The translations under genes and the position numbers were made by a program. Of a DNA stretch of 5,905 nucleotides, positions 5,568 through 5,905 are shown in pieces (within the stretch, counting starts at the first letter, position 1; every line of letters begins with the position of its first letter). The notes beneath the pieces were generated by a model that was not told where the DNA came from, did no database searches, and worked only from the letters and a program-made list of their open reading frames with translations. This DNA is from Thiotrichales bacterium (lineage in GTDB: Bacteria > Pseudomonadota > Gammaproteobacteria > UWMA-0217), in the NCBI GenBank assembly GCA_024763135.1, contig JANTGD010000238.1, positions 1-5,905 of the forward strand. Reading direction: 5' to 3'.

Positions 5568-5905
5568 TCGTTGTAAACCTCTAATCTCATTGGAGTTCTT
5601 TTACACCCGAGCCGCCCCTGACCGCAGCCTGGGCTGGGTTTCGGCAGCTGTTGTAGTGGCAATTGGATGGGGTATTGTAGCAGGGTATGCAAAAAGATGC
5701 GGAGACGCGTAGAGCACCGGCCTCACCGAGATTTTGCCCAGGCCTGCAAGCGATCTAGCAGTGATCTTTCCCCAAGGCCAGGTCTGAGCGATTAGCCCGG
5801 TGGGAGCGACTAGTACACCGACAAGTCCAAACTGTCTATATCAGCGCAAACCCACGCGTTCAGAACAAGGCATTGTTGCGAAGCCATGGTTGTTCCATGT
5901 CGAGC
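5568..5905. other. Region upstream of sspA without a confident gene
   Basis: This stretch of 338 bases contains the sspA ribosome binding site (5578-5582) and the putative extended -10. Beyond about 5780 it has repeat-like features: GGTGGGAGCGACT (5799-5811), which resembles the head of REP elements of pseudomonads and relatives, and two small stem-loops, AACAA/TTGTT (5864-5877) and CATGG/CCATG (5885-5899). A minus-strand frame is open from the window edge for 31 codons to TAG 5810-5812, but its residues suggest no family. Petite genes of the cytochrome bc1 operon often lie upstream of sspA in relatives; none is seen here. Confidence 0.4.
5674..5682 (-). promoter_or_regulatory. Putative extended -10 promoter of sspAB
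   Basis: The minus strand reads TGCTACAAT, an extended -10 (TGn plus 5 of 6 matches to TATAAT). No good -35 lies 16-18 bases upstream, which extended -10 promoters tolerate. Transcription would start near 5668, giving a leader of about 100 bases before sspA. No other promoter candidate in this gap is as good. Confidence 0.45.

Noticed and set aside
5868..5905. Start of a plus-strand gene at ATG 5886
   Set aside because: There is no Shine-Dalgarno sequence, only six codons are visible, and the ATG lies within a small hairpin.

Overview
The window looks like chromosomal DNA of a gammaproteobacterium. The clearest signs are an sspA-sspB pair very close to the Escherichia coli proteins, a class 2 (quinone-linked) PyrD, a surface protein with a GlyGly-CTERM-like tail, and an FNR/ANR-type binding site. 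The genus cannot be named from this stretch. All five confidently called genes lie on the minus strand, so in transcription order they read from right to left.

Right part (5905 down to 4506): a 338-base stretch with no confident gene carries a probable extended -10 promoter. It is followed by sspA (RNA-polymerase-associated stringent starvation protein A) and, 15 bases later, sspB (the ClpXP adaptor). Middle (4402 to 3398): pyrD, the membrane-associated dihydroorotate dehydrogenase of pyrimidine synthesis, lies about 100 bases after sspB and may be read with it or from its own weak promoter.

Left-middle (3102 to 1366): a 578-residue exported protein of unknown function. It has a signal peptide, an N-terminal beta-rich region, a CBM-like jelly-roll region bracketed by the protein's only two cysteines, a bacterial Ig/cadherin-like domain, a QPT-repeat stalk, a Gly7 run and a hydrophobic, Arg-rich tail. 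A strong symmetrical terminator (1311-1352) closes this unit.

Left part (1280 to 93): an FNR/ANR-type box sits with class II spacing before a probable -10. It lies upstream of a DHOD-like flavoprotein gene that belongs to the PyrD superfamily but lacks the catalytic Ser/Cys motif. The first 96 bases may hold the tail of a convergent plus-strand gene whose stop codon shares a CTAG with the DHOD-like gene's stop.

Functionally these are separate small units: stress and proteolysis control (sspAB), pyrimidine synthesis (pyrD), a cell-surface protein, and an apparently oxygen-regulated flavoprotein. No new multi-gene defence or mobile system is visible. The most promising leads are the predicted anaerobic control of the DHOD-like gene and the uncharacterised surface protein.
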